Notes: generated by a model from the sequence alone, not told the origin. DNA of 64,000 bases from VRUE01 sp033856195 (GCA_033856195.1 JAWVFL010000002.1:71733-135732), one strand, 5' to 3'. Positions 42,735-52,138 are shown, counted from the first letter of the stretch. Made by a program: numbers and translations.

Positions 42735-43298
42735 ATGGAGGCGGGTGATCAAGCGAAACTGCGCCTGTTGCTGCGCGGAGGGGTCGTAACCCTGGCTGCG
42801 GTCGTCGCGCTCGTCGCCTGGCTGGCGACGCGGGGAGACGGCGAAAATGGCGAGGGGAGCGGGGCGTCGACCGAAAGCAGCTCGCGGATTGTCTCCAGGG
42901 CCGAACTTGCCGAAACGGCGGTAACGCTCGGGCAGCCCGTCTATTGGGCGGGCGCCGTGCCCGGGACCGAGCTCGAACTCGAAGAGCTGGCCGAAGGTGG
43001 CGTTCGGGTTCGCTATGTGCCGGACGGCGGGGAGGCGGGAGAGGGCTCACCCGCGGCTCTCGCCATAGGCAGCTACCCGCTGGCCGACCCCGAAGCAGCT
43101 TTGACGGCTTTTGCCGAACGTGCGGGATCGATCGTGCGCCGCGCGAGGGACGGCAGCGAGGTCGTCAGCAGCGAGGCACTGCCGACGAGCGTCTACTTCG
43201 TCAGCGCCGACAAGACGGTGCAGGTCGAGGTCTACGATCCTTCGTCCCAGCGGGCGATGCGCCTCGCCCTCTCGGGAAGGGTTCGGCCCGTCCGCTGA
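42735..43298 (+). CDS. Membrane-anchored protein of unknown function
   Basis: A 187-residue protein with a single N-terminal transmembrane helix (GGVVTLAAVVALVAWLA) and an external Gly/Ser/Glu linker, then a folded domain (ELAETAVTLGQPVYWAGAV, VRYVPDGGEAG, SYPLADPEAALTAFAERAG, YFVSADKTVQVEVYDPS). The acidic spacer and single anchor suit a periplasm-side receptor or accessory. Only 21 bases separate it from the following polytopic membrane protein, so the two are probably one operon. Confidence 0.7.
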   Translation: MEAGDQAKLRLLLRGGVVTLAAVVALVAWLATRGDGENGEGSGASTESSSRIVSRAELAETAVTLGQPVYWAGAVPGTELELEELAEGGVRVRYVPDGGEAGEGSPAALAIGSYPLADPEAALTAFAERAGSIVRRARDGSEVVSSEALPTSVYFVSADKTVQVEVYDPSSQRAMRLALSGRVRPVR

Positions 43299-43319
43299 GC
43301 GGCGCGCCGGAGGCTTGGG

Positions 43320-45620
43320 ATGAGCATGTTCACCGCCTGGGTCGTTTTTCCCGTCGTGCTGGCGCTGCTCTGCGCCGGGGTCGGCCTGCTGGTCGATCTA
43401 CTCGCTGGCAAGCGCCTGCCGGGAGGGCTGATCCTGCCCGTGGGGCTGGCGGGCCTGATCGTCGTCGGCGAGTTCACGACCGCCACAGCGGCGACGGCGA
43501 AGCTGACCGTCCCCGCCCTCCTCTTCCTTGCGGTGCTCGGCGGCGGCCTCTCGTTGCCCTGGCGCTTCGGCCGTCCCGACCCCTGGCTGCTCGCGGCGAC
43601 GCTCGCAGTCTTCTGCGTCTTCGCGGCCCCGGTGGTGCTCTCCGGCTCGCCGACCTTCGCCGGCTACATCAAGCTCGACGACACGGCGACCTGGTTCGCC
43701 CTCACCGATCGGGTGATGGAACACGGCCACAGCATCTCCGGCCTCGAACCCTCGACCTACAGGGCGACGCTTGAATTCAACCTCGCGGGCGGCTATCCGG
43801 TCGGCACCTTCATCCCCTTCGGCGCCGTGCAGAAGCTGGTCAAGGGAGACCTCGCCTGGGTCTTTCAGCCCTACGTCGCCTTCCTCGCCGCGATGCTGGC
43901 GCTGCCGCTTTGGGAGATCCTCACCGGGCTGCTGGCATCGAGGCGGCTGCGCGCCCTCGCCGTCTTCGTCGCCGCCCAGCCGGCGCTCCTCTTCGGCTAC
44001 TCGCTCTGGGGAGGCGTCAAGGAGGTCGCCGCGGCGGCCGGGGTGGCGCTCTTCGCAGCCCTCGCGCCGCCGGCCGTGCGTGCCGGCGCGCGCTGGCGCG
44101 ACGTGGTCCCGCTGGCGATCGCCGCGGGGAGCCTCGCCGCCCAACTCAGCGTCGGCGGTCTGGTCTGGATCGGCCCGGCGCTGCTCGCCCTCGCCGCGAT
44201 CGCCGTGCACCGCTTCGGCTGGCGCGGCGCCCTGGGACTCGCCCTGCCGTTCGCAGTCCTGCTCGGCGCCTTCGCGATCCCGGCCGTGGCCGAGGGGCTG
44301 CTGCCACCCTCGGCGGAGCCCCTCACCGACCCCAACTCGCTCGGCAACCTCGTCGCCCCACTCAACCCGGCGCAGCTGCTCGGCATCTGGCCGGCCGGGG
44401 ACTTCCGCTTTGATCCGGAGCCGACGGTGGCCACGGCGGTCCTGGTCGCGCTCGGAATCGCCGCCGCCGCGATCGGACTCTGGCTCGCCTGGCGCCGCCG
44501 CAGCGTCGCCCTGCTGCTCTACGTCACGAGCCTCCTCGCCTGCGCGGCCATCTTCCTCGTCGGCTCGCCGTGGAACGGCGGCAAGGCGTTGGCGACCGCC
44601 TCGCCCGTGGTGCTCTCGCTGGCGATCGCGGGCGCCGCCTCGGTCCTGCGCTTCGACCGCCTGACGGGCGCCGTCCTGATCGCCGTGGTGGCCGGCGGGG
44701 TGGTCTGGTCCAACGTCCTCGCCTACGGCGGCGCCAGCCTCGCTCCCTACGGCCAGCTGGCGGAGCTCGGGCAGATCGGCGAGCGCTTCGCCGGCCAGGG
44801 CCCGGCCCTGATGACCGAATACAACCCCTACGGCGCCCGCCACTTCCTCCGCGACCTCGATGCCGAGGGGGCCTCGGAGCTGCGCGTCCGCGAAGTCCCG
44901 CTGGCCGGCGGCGGCGTCGTCGAAAAGGGGCAGCCGGTCGATATCGACGAACTCGACCTGAGCGGCTTCTTCGAATACCGGACCCTCGTCCTGCGCCGCT
45001 CGCCGGTGCGCAGCCGGCCGCCGCTGCCCTACCGCCTGGTCTGGTCGGGCCGCTACTACGAGGTCTGGCAGCGGCCGGGGAGCTTCGCCGGGCCGCTGCC
45101 GGAGCATCTCGCCCTCGGCGATGGGAACGACCCCTCCGCCGTGCCGGGGTGCGGGGAAGTCGGAGGCCTCGGCCAGCTCGCGCTCCTGCACCAGATGCAG
45201 AACGTGCAGCTGGTCGGCGCCCGGCACGCGCCGGTCTATGACGCCACCGAAGGCGTCCTGAAGGTGCCCCGGGCGGGCCGTTATGCGGCTTGGCTGCTCG
45301 GCTCGGTGCGAGGGAGCGTCGAGCTGCGGATCGATAGGCGCGAGGTGGCGGAAGCCCGCCAGCAGTTGCAGAACGACGGCGGCTTCATCGAGCTCGGCGA
45401 ACCGCGCCTCAGCGCCGGAACCCATGAAGTGGAGCTGCGCTTCGGCGGCGCCGACCTGCATCCCGGCAGCGGCGGCTTCCCCCGCCCGGCGACCGGCCCG
45501 CTGCTCTTCTCTCCGGGGGGAGAGGCCGCGGGCGAACTCGTCTCGGTGCCGGTTGCGGAATCGCAGCGCCTCTGCGGCAAGGCCTGGGACTGGGTCGAGG
45601 CGCTCAGCGCCGAACCCTAG
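43320..45620 (+). CDS. Large polytopic GT-C-like membrane protein
   Basis: A 766-residue protein. About twelve transmembrane segments occupy residues 1-470, with an external loop carrying GYIKLDDTATWFALTDRVMEHGHS near the N-terminus; Asp-Asp in the first large loop is characteristic of GT-C glycosyltransferases (PMT/ArnT-like). The C-terminal ~290 residues are soluble and beta-rich (RSRPPLPYRLVWSGRYYEVW, GRYAAWLLGSVRGSVELRI, AGTHEVELRFGG), like carbohydrate-recognition domains at the end of such enzymes. It could glycosylate surface proteins or polymers, including the neighbouring cassette proteins, but this is inference from position. Confidence 0.72.
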   Translation: MSMFTAWVVFPVVLALLCAGVGLLVDLLAGKRLPGGLILPVGLAGLIVVGEFTTATAATAKLTVPALLFLAVLGGGLSLPWRFGRPDPWLLAATLAVFCVFAAPVVLSGSPTFAGYIKLDDTATWFALTDRVMEHGHSISGLEPSTYRATLEFNLAGGYPVGTFIPFGAVQKLVKGDLAWVFQPYVAFLAAMLALPLWEILTGLLASRRLRALAVFVAAQPALLFGYSLWGGVKEVAAAAGVALFAALAPPAVRAGARWRDVVPLAIAAGSLAAQLSVGGLVWIGPALLALAAIAVHRFGWRGALGLALPFAVLLGAFAIPAVAEGLLPPSAEPLTDPNSLGNLVAPLNPAQLLGIWPAGDFRFDPEPTVATAVLVALGIAAAAIGLWLAWRRRSVALLLYVTSLLACAAIFLVGSPWNGGKALATASPVVLSLAIAGAASVLRFDRLTGAVLIAVVAGGVVWSNVLAYGGASLAPYGQLAELGQIGERFAGQGPALMTEYNPYGARHFLRDLDAEGASELRVREVPLAGGGVVEKGQPVDIDELDLSGFFEYRTLVLRRSPVRSRPPLPYRLVWSGRYYEVWQRPGSFAGPLPEHLALGDGNDPSAVPGCGEVGGLGQLALLHQMQNVQLVGARHAPVYDATEGVLKVPRAGRYAAWLLGSVRGSVELRIDRREVAEARQQLQNDGGFIELGEPRLSAGTHEVELRFGGADLHPGSGGFPRPATGPLLFSPGGEAAGELVSVPVAESQRLCGKAWDWVEALSAEP

Positions 45621-45629
45621 GCGAGGCTC

Positions 45630-46301
45630 CTAGGCCGCCTGGCGGGGACGGCCGAGGATCGCGGTCAGCTCGGGCGCCAGGCCGGCGAGCCCGGTCGATC
45701 CCCCGGCGGAGATCCGGGTGAAGACGAAGGCGAAGGTGGCGTCGATGAGGCGCTCGTCGAGGCCGGGCGGCTGGGCGCCGCCGCCGTCCGGCTCACGGCC
45801 GCGGCGCAGCATCGTGGCGAGGCGGGCGATCAGGATCCGCCGCGCGGCCGCGATCGCGCTGGCCTCCAGCGGCGCCTGGGCGCAGAGGAGCTGCGCGAGC
45901 TGCGGCTGCGCTGAGAAGAAGGCGAGCGCCGCTTCGATCCCGACCGTCAGCGGCGCCGAGCGAGGATCGCGGGAAGCGCAGGCCGCCTCGATCTCCTCGC
46001 AGAGGCGGTCCGACGTCATCACGTAGGCGGCGAGGGCGCAGTCCCAGAGGTTGCCGAAGTGCTTGTAGAAGGTGCTGGTGGAGACGCTGGCCCGCTCGCT
46101 GACCTGGGTGGTGGTGACGTTGGCGTAGCCGTGCTCGGCGAGCGCCTCGGCCATCGCCATGATCAACCGCCGCCGTTGGTGCTCGAGGACGAGGTTGGCG
46201 GGGATGCCGTGGCGGCCGGGGGGAAGGCGGCGGGGGAGGGGGGTGCCCTCGGAGAACGGGCCGCCGGCGGCTTCGCTGGGGACGAGGCGCAGCTCGGTCA
46301 T
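45630..46301 (-). CDS. TetR-family regulator
   Basis: A 223-residue regulator. The arm reads LPPGRHGIPANLVLEHQ, then the DNA-binding domain IMAMAEALAEHGYANVTTTQVSERASVSTSTFYKHFGNLWDCALAAYV. The C-terminal domain is helical and Ala-rich. Its ATG overlaps the stop of the adjacent TetR gene (ATGA), so the two are co-translated. It is convergent to the GT-C-like gene, 9 bases from its stop. Confidence 0.88.
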   Translation of the reverse strand: MTELRLVPSEAAGGPFSEGTPLPRRLPPGRHGIPANLVLEHQRRRLIMAMAEALAEHGYANVTTTQVSERASVSTSTFYKHFGNLWDCALAAYVMTSDRLCEEIEAACASRDPRSAPLTVGIEAALAFFSAQPQLAQLLCAQAPLEASAIAAARRILIARLATMLRRGREPDGGGAQPPGLDERLIDATFAFVFTRISAGGSTGLAGLAPELTAILGRPRQAA

Positions 46302-47002
46302 CGTGACCCTCCTTCGAGCTCAGCCCGGTCTCGCTCGAGGAAGGCCTTCGCATCCTCGAAGGCCTCATCCGCGTCCTCCTTGTCGAGGTAAGAGCCGACG
46401 GCGAGGTGCATCAGCTCCGGCAGGGCGTCCCAGATGCGCTTCGTCTCACCCGCCGCGAGCACGTCTCCGAGGCAGGCCTCGATGCCGCCGACGACGAACT
46501 GTCCCGTCGCCTGCGGCGGCTCCCGATCGGGCGGGATGTCGGCGCGGATGCTGTCCAGCGCGCCGGTGAGGCGCTCGACCGCGGCGTCGTGCTCGGCGAG
46601 CGCCTCGCCGCCGGCGACGTGCACCTCGACGAAGAGCGAGCGGGCGATCGAGGGACGTTGGGTGACGAATCGGAAAAGGCTGACGAGGCCGGCCCTGACG
46701 CTCGCCTGCCAGCCGTCGGCCGCGATCGCCGCTTCGAGCAGCTCGACCCCCAGCCGTTCGATCCAGGTCGCATAGGCCTGACGAAAGCAGTCCTCGAGGC
46801 TCTCGAAGTGATCGTAGAACTGCTTGCGGTGTCCGCCGCTGTACTCGAGGACCGCCCGCACCGAGGCGCCCCGGTAGCCAAGCTCGCCGACGACGTGCAG
46901 GACGCCTTCCATCTCTCCGTCGCGCACCGTCGCATCGGGGGTCGGCGTGGTTGTCTCGACTGGGAGCGCCTCCCTGGCGGCCGCGCAAGCTTCTTGACGC
47001 AT
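46298..47002 (-). CDS. TetR-family regulator
   Basis: A 234-residue regulator from ATG 47002, which has AAGGAGAG nine bases upstream; an alternative start at 47047 is less well placed. HTH region: MEGVLHVVGELGYRGASVRAVLEYSGGHRKQFYDHFESLEDCFRQAYATW. The wing helix differs from the others (SGGHRKQFY), so its target site should differ. First gene of a two-TetR operon, and divergent from two further TetR genes across a 111-base AT-rich gap. Confidence 0.87.
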   Translation of the reverse strand: MRQEACAAAREALPVETTTPTPDATVRDGEMEGVLHVVGELGYRGASVRAVLEYSGGHRKQFYDHFESLEDCFRQAYATWIERLGVELLEAAIAADGWQASVRAGLVSLFRFVTQRPSIARSLFVEVHVAGGEALAEHDAAVERLTGALDSIRADIPPDREPPQATGQFVVGGIEACLGDVLAAGETKRIWDALPELMHLAVGSYLDKEDADEAFEDAKAFLERDRAELEGGSR

Positions 47003-47113
47003 TGCGGTGCTCTCCTTGTCGGGCTTCGCCCGGTCTCCCGGGCTCATCCGTATAGAAACTACTCCTTTTTTTCCGGATATGAAAACTTTTTAGGAAGAGC
47101 TATCCTCGGCCAC

Positions 47114-47713
47114 ATGCAGTACCTCTCGCAGCGACTTGCTTCTGAGCCGGCAAGGACGCGGGAAGAAGACCAACCCCGCGGCCTTCTCGGCGCGAGCCAG
47201 CGCGAGCGGATCCTCGCTGCGACGCAGCAGCTGATCGCCGAGAAAGGGGCGGCGGGGACGACGATCGAAGCGATCGTCAAGGCTGCCGGAGTCTCCTCGG
47301 TCACCTTCTACGAGTGCTTCGAGAACAAGGACGAGTGCTTCGTCGCGGCCTTCGAGAAAGCGGTGGAGGAGCTGCGGGCGGAGGTGCGCAAGGCGGTCCC
47401 GAAGGAGATGCCCCGGGCCGACGGGGTACGGGCGGGAGTGGCCTCGCTGCTGGCGGCGATCGACGCCGACTCGGGGCGGGCGCGGCTGTGCTTCGTCGAG
47501 GCGCAGAAGGGCGGACCGCGGATGCGGGTCCGCTACGACGAGGCGCTCGATGCGGCGGCGGCCGAGCTCGGCGATCCCCTCGCGCAGGGGATCGCCGGTG
47601 GGCTCGCCTGGCTGTTGCGGGAGCGGCTCGAGCTGGGTGGGGGCGGGAGCGTGCAGGACCTGCTGCCGAGGATGACCGAGGTCGTCCTCTCTCCCCACCC
47701 CGCCGATGGCTGA
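47114..47713 (+). CDS. TetR-family regulator
   Basis: A 199-residue regulator starting ATG 47114. HTH: ILAATQQLIAEKGAAGTTIEAIVKAAGVSSVTFYECFENKDECFVAAFEKAV. The frame is open much further upstream on this strand but that part is the antisense of the neighbouring TetR gene. Its last 8 bases overlap the start of the next TetR gene, so translation is coupled. Confidence 0.88.
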   Translation: MQYLSQRLASEPARTREEDQPRGLLGASQRERILAATQQLIAEKGAAGTTIEAIVKAAGVSSVTFYECFENKDECFVAAFEKAVEELRAEVRKAVPKEMPRADGVRAGVASLLAAIDADSGRARLCFVEAQKGGPRMRVRYDEALDAAAAELGDPLAQGIAGGLAWLLRERLELGGGGSVQDLLPRMTEVVLSPHPADG

Positions 47714-48380
47714 CGGCGCCCGCGCAGCCGCCCAGCAACTCGCCTCCGGCAAGGACCGCCTGCCGCCCGGGCGACACGGCCTGCCGCGCACCTTCGTCGC
47801 CGAGAACCAGCGCGAGCGGCTGCTCAACGGCGTCGTCGAGGCGGTCGCCGAGTATGGCTACAACGCGACCACGATCGGCAAGATCACCGAGGCGGCGAAG
47901 ATCTCGCGCCGCACCTTCTACGAGTACTTCGAGCGCAAGGAGGATTGCTTCCTCGCTGCCTACGAGATGATCGATGCGCATGTGCGCGACTCGATGCTCG
48001 CGGCCGTGGCGGAGGAGCCGTGGCCGGAGCGGGTGCGCGCCGGCCTCGCCGTTCTCCTCGACGTCCTATCGCGCGACCTCGCGATCGCCCGCTTCTATCT
48101 GATCGAGCCCCTCGCCGCGGGCGGCGATCTCGCCGCCCGCTACCGCGACGCGATGCAGATGCTCGCCGAGACGATCCGGTCGCAATCCTCCCCGTCGGAC
48201 ACGAACGTCGAAGTCCGCGACCAGGTCCTGATGGGTGGCATCGCCACCCTGATCACCCGCCGCCTCAACGCCGGCGAAGCCGACCGCCTCGGCGAGCTGC
48301 TTCCCGACCTGGTCGAGCTCGCCCTCGCGCCTTATCTGGGCCGCGACGAGGCCCGCCGCATCGCTCAGAGCCAGGCTTAG
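47706..48380 (+). CDS. TetR-family regulator adjacent to cassette 2
   Basis: A 224-residue regulator with arm LPPGRHGLPRTFVAENQ and HTH LLNGVVEAVAEYGYNATTIGKITEAAKISRRTFYEYFERKEDCFLAAYEM. The C-terminal domain contains IARFYLIEPLAAGGDLAARYRDAM. It is the closest regulator to the cassette 2 promoter (67 bases between its stop and the -35 box), which makes it the best candidate for controlling that promoter. No ligand class can be inferred. Confidence 0.88.
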   Translation: MADGARAAAQQLASGKDRLPPGRHGLPRTFVAENQRERLLNGVVEAVAEYGYNATTIGKITEAAKISRRTFYEYFERKEDCFLAAYEMIDAHVRDSMLAAVAEEPWPERVRAGLAVLLDVLSRDLAIARFYLIEPLAAGGDLAARYRDAMQMLAETIRSQSSPSDTNVEVRDQVLMGGIATLITRRLNAGEADRLGELLPDLVELALAPYLGRDEARRIAQSQA

Positions 48381-48446
48381 CGCCTCCTCCTCGTCAATCC
48401 TACGGCCGGGTTTGCAGCCTCGCTCTTTCTTTCTGAAAACAAATAC

Positions 48447-48475
48447 TTGCTTTCGTAAAACGTTTCTTTTATGCT
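48447..48475 (+). promoter_or_regulatory. Cassette 2 promoter
   Basis: TTGCTT (48447-48452), a 17-base spacer and TATGCT (48470-48475). The spacer TCGTAAAACGTTTCTTT is nearly the same as in the cassette 3 promoter and contains the palindrome AAACGTTT. The cassette 1 promoter is unrelated in sequence. Confidence 0.7.
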
Positions 48476-48507
48476 GCGCCAACGCTCGCTTGCGAAAGCT
48501 GGCCTGC

Positions 48508-48589
48508 ACAGGGACATAACCGAGCCTCGAGGAAGCCGCAAAGGGAAGCGGCGGGCGGAGGGGCTCACGGGACAAGGAGAGAGATCTAG
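48508..48589 (+). promoter_or_regulatory. Conserved structured 5' leader, copy 2
   Basis: Same length (82 bases) and practically the same sequence as copy 1 at 32007; the differences seen are one A-to-G change in the GGGC(A/G)GAGG segment and the last few bases before the start codon. Here it precedes the propeller gene directly, not a collagen-like gene. Confidence 0.75.
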
Positions 48590-51500
48590 ATGTTCTCGAC
48601 GCTGCGCACGCGATGCGGGATCCCCGCCTTCATCATCGCCCTTGTCCTGCTGAGCGCCGCTCCGGCCGCAGCGAGCTACGAAACGGTCGATCTCTTCGGC
48701 GGCAGCCTGACGGTTCCGCCCAAAGATCCGAAAAATGGAAACCCGATTTGGCCCGAAGAGGCGCAGCTGGGCGGAGTGAGCGGGATGGCGATCAACCGAA
48801 CCGGTGCCGGCGGAGTCGCCCCCGGCACCCTCTACACCGCCGGCTACAGCGGCTCCCTAGGCTGGCACGCCGCCCGCTACAGCCCGGAGGGGGAATTCGA
48901 ACTGGCGTGGACGAGCTTCAGTCGCTGCGGGCCGAAATCGGGGGAACCGCCAAATCCACCCGCAAACCCGAACTGTAAGGGTGTTGAGCCATCGGGATCA
49001 ACGGGAATAGACGTCGAAATCAACCAGGCGACGGGAGACGTCTACGTGCGCTTCGAAACATCGTCGATCGCAAATGTCGTCCGCATCTACAACCCCGACG
49101 CTTCGAAACTGATCGCGGAATTCGGTGAACGGGACTCCAACGGGACGATCGCGGCGAGCCCGGCGAAATTCCACGGGGCGGGTGGAGTGGGGGGCATCGC
49201 GGTCAACGACGAAGGCGTCGTCTACCTCTCAGACGAAGACAAAAACTTCTTTCACCGGCTGATGGTGTTCCGCCCCGAAACGCCGGGCGACTACGAACAC
49301 TACGTCTACGCGGGGCAGGCCAATGACATCGCCAGCGATTCGCCGGGGACGCCCGGAACGGCGAAGCCGGTGCTGGACGAATTGGGCAACATCTACACCG
49401 TCTCGAGCGACAATCTGATTAGAGAGTTCGACCCGACGGGGACGCTGGTCTGCAGCTTCGAAGAAAAAAAAGGCGGCATCACCTCGATGACGGTCAACCC
49501 GGCGACCGGCGAACCCTTCCACTACAGCGTCAAGGACCGCAAGATCCACCAGCTCGCCGCCTGCAACGGCGAAGGCAAGTTCGTCGAGACGGGGACCTTC
49601 AACGCGGTGCCGCAGCGAAGCAGCATCGACGCGATGGCCTTCAACCCGCTGCGCCAGTATGAGCCCTCGCGCCCGGTCGGGGTGCTCTACGCGGGGGCGG
49701 GGGAATCGTGTCCTCCAATCGGCAGCTGCCCGGCTGAAGCCGAAGGCCGCGGCGCCCTCGGCTACGTTCTCGCCCCACCGAAAGAATTCCCACCGGAAGT
49801 GGTCTCCGAGGCGGTCACCCAGGTGACGAAGACGAGCGCCACTCTCGGCGCCCAGATCAACCCCAAGGGCACCCAGACCACCTACGCCTTCCAATACATC
49901 GACCAGGCAGCCTGGGAAGCAAACGAAGCCTCAGACCGCTTCGCGGGGGCGATCGAAGCGCCAGTGGGCGGCGCGGTCCTCGGCAGCGGCCAGGTGGCGC
50001 TCAGCGCTGCGGCGGCAATCGCCAGCCTGGTTCCAGGTACCTCTTACCACTACCGCGTGATCGCTACCAGCCACTGCTCAGTCGAAGACCCGAGCAAAGT
50101 CTGCGAAGACACAGGAGCCGACCAGGCCTTTCGCAGCTTCCCGGTCGAAGCAACGGGACTGCTGGACAACCGCGCTTGGGAGCTCGTCTCCCCGACCCAG
50201 AAGGGCGGCGGCCAGGTATTGCCCGCTGTCCCCCTTAGGGCGAGCTGCGGCTCAGAATGCAAGCCCGGCTTGGCCGCCCATCGCTTCCCGACCCAGATCA
50301 GCCCCGACGGCCGCTCGATCGCCTATCAGGGCACGCCCTTCACGCTCAACGAAGGCGTCTCCGAATACGACGAGCACATCTCGAGGAGAACCCCAACCGG
50401 CTGGCAGACCACTCACCTCAGCCCGCCGCTCGCCGGCGACTCGGGCGGGGTGATCTTCGAAGCGTTCGCGCTTGACCCAGAGCTCGACAACGCGATCCTC
50501 TACGCGACTAATCCGTCCCTCACGGCCGAAGCGCCGGCGGAATACCTGAACCTCTTCGGCGTGCGAAGCGACGATCGCCTCGGCCTCGAGCCGCTGCTGA
50601 AGGCAACACCGCCCAACCGCCCGCCAAAAGGGGTCGAAAGCTTCGAGCGCGAATACGTCGGCGCCTCGGATGACCTCTCGCGCGTCTTCTTCGCCGCAAA
50701 CGACGCGCTCACCGAAGAAAGCCCCTTCGCCCCCGAAGCAAAAGACGGCGGCGCGACCAAATTCAACCTCTACGAATGGAGCGAAGGCGAGCTGCGCCTG
50801 GTAAACGTGCAGCCCGGCAACGCTGAAACGATCCCCGGTGCGGTCTTCGGCTCTGGGACGCAGCTCGGCGTCTCCTTCAACCCCCCGGGCGACTTCGCCA
50901 ACGCGATCTCCCCCGATGGCTCGCGCGTGTTTTGGAGCGATGAAAGCGGCCAGGCCTACGTCAGGGAAAACGGGGAAACCACGCTGGAAATCCCCGACCA
51001 CACGGGCAAGTTTCTCAGCGCCTCCAAAGACGGCTCCAAGGTCATGCTCTCAGACGGCGTCGTCTATGACCTCGAAAGCGAAGCGAGCACAGACCTCACC
51101 GAAGGCAAAGGGGGCTTTCAGGGCATCGCCGGCCAAAGCGGCGATTTCTCCCACATCTACTTCGTCGATACCGCGGTGCTGGACGAAGCGCCCAACCAAG
51201 AGGGAGAAAAAGCCCAGGCGGGCAAGCCCAATCTCTACGCTTGGAGCGAAGGCGCGCCTTCCTACGTGGCGACCCTGCTTGCCACCGACAACGCACCTGT
51301 CGGGGGGGGAAGTCTCTCGACCTGGAACGCCTCCCCGGTATTGCGCTCCGCCGAGGCCAGCCCCGACGGGCGCTGGCTTGCCTTCGACTCCCAGGCGGAG
51401 CTGACCGGCATCGACAGCGTCGGCGCCTGCAAATTTGACCCGAACCAGAACAAATGGGTCGGCTCGGTGCCCTGCGTGGAGGCCTTCCTCTATGACTCAC

Positions 51501-52138
51501 AAACGGGCAAGCTGACCTGCGCTTCTTGCAACCCGACCGGCGAACACCCCCACGGCGGATCGGCCCTGCTCGTCGTCGGCCACGCCGAAGGCTCCCAGGA
51601 GCAGCCCCGCTACCTGACCGACGAGGGACGCCTCTTCTTCGACAGCAGCGATGCGCTTTCGGTCAACGACACCAACGGCAACGTCGAAGACGTCTATCAG
51701 TACGAGCCAAAGGAAGTGGGCAGCTGCACGAAGAACGGAGGCTGTGTATCGCTGATCTCCGCCGGGCACGAACCCAACGACTCCAATTTCCTCGCCGCCG
51801 ATGCGAGCGGCGAGAACGTCTTCTTCACCACCCGTGACCGCCTCTCCTTGAAGGACAAAGACGACCTGATCGATCTCTACGTCGCTAGGGAAGACGGCGG
51901 CATCCCGGCCGAAACCGAATTGGCGAGAGGCGAATGCCAGGGCGAAGCCTGCGTGCCCACCTACTCCCCGCCCAACGACCCGACCCCCGGCTCTTCGAGC
52001 CTCGAGGGCGCGGGCAACGTCGACGAAGGCAAGGCAAGGAAGAAGAAAGCTCACAAAAAGAAGCACGCCAAGAAGAAGAGAAAGCACGCGAAGAAGCACA
52101 AGCGAGCGGCCAAGCACAACCGTGGAGGTGTGAAGTGA
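48590..52138 (+). CDS. Large secreted beta-propeller protein fused to a collagen-like gene start (cassette 2)
   Basis: An 1,182-residue exported protein. The first dozen residues MFSTLRTRCGIP are those of the cassette collagen-like proteins, after which the sequence switches to IALVLLSAAPAAASYETVDLFGG, the propeller-gene signal region seen at 56084. The rest follows the family plan: NHL-like blades (GGIAVNDEGVVYLSDED, VMVFRPETPGDYEHYVYAG without its first residue), an FnIII-like module, a TolB/WD-like propeller (SDDLSRVFFAANDALTEESPF, SPDGSRVFWSDESG, ASPDGRWLAFDSQ) and the tail PNDPTPGSS, EGAGNVDE, Lys-rich. Stop overlaps the next start (GTGA). Confidence 0.83.
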   Translation: MFSTLRTRCGIPAFIIALVLLSAAPAAASYETVDLFGGSLTVPPKDPKNGNPIWPEEAQLGGVSGMAINRTGAGGVAPGTLYTAGYSGSLGWHAARYSPEGEFELAWTSFSRCGPKSGEPPNPPANPNCKGVEPSGSTGIDVEINQATGDVYVRFETSSIANVVRIYNPDASKLIAEFGERDSNGTIAASPAKFHGAGGVGGIAVNDEGVVYLSDEDKNFFHRLMVFRPETPGDYEHYVYAGQANDIASDSPGTPGTAKPVLDELGNIYTVSSDNLIREFDPTGTLVCSFEEKKGGITSMTVNPATGEPFHYSVKDRKIHQLAACNGEGKFVETGTFNAVPQRSSIDAMAFNPLRQYEPSRPVGVLYAGAGESCPPIGSCPAEAEGRGALGYVLAPPKEFPPEVVSEAVTQVTKTSATLGAQINPKGTQTTYAFQYIDQAAWEANEASDRFAGAIEAPVGGAVLGSGQVALSAAAAIASLVPGTSYHYRVIATSHCSVEDPSKVCEDTGADQAFRSFPVEATGLLDNRAWELVSPTQKGGGQVLPAVPLRASCGSECKPGLAAHRFPTQISPDGRSIAYQGTPFTLNEGVSEYDEHISRRTPTGWQTTHLSPPLAGDSGGVIFEAFALDPELDNAILYATNPSLTAEAPAEYLNLFGVRSDDRLGLEPLLKATPPNRPPKGVESFEREYVGASDDLSRVFFAANDALTEESPFAPEAKDGGATKFNLYEWSEGELRLVNVQPGNAETIPGAVFGSGTQLGVSFNPPGDFANAISPDGSRVFWSDESGQAYVRENGETTLEIPDHTGKFLSASKDGSKVMLSDGVVYDLESEASTDLTEGKGGFQGIAGQSGDFSHIYFVDTAVLDEAPNQEGEKAQAGKPNLYAWSEGAPSYVATLLATDNAPVGGGSLSTWNASPVLRSAEASPDGRWLAFDSQAELTGIDSVGACKFDPNQNKWVGSVPCVEAFLYDSQTGKLTCASCNPTGEHPHGGSALLVVGHAEGSQEQPRYLTDEGRLFFDSSDALSVNDTNGNVEDVYQYEPKEVGSCTKNGGCVSLISAGHEPNDSNFLAADASGENVFFTTRDRLSLKDKDDLIDLYVAREDGGIPAETELARGECQGEACVPTYSPPNDPTPGSSSLEGAGNVDEGKARKKKAHKKKHAKKKRKHAKKHKRAAKHNRGGVK

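Noticed and set aside
46406..47113. Long N-terminal extension of the TetR protein at 47114
   Set aside because: The extension is the antisense of another TetR gene; the ATG at 47114 begins a normal TetR length.
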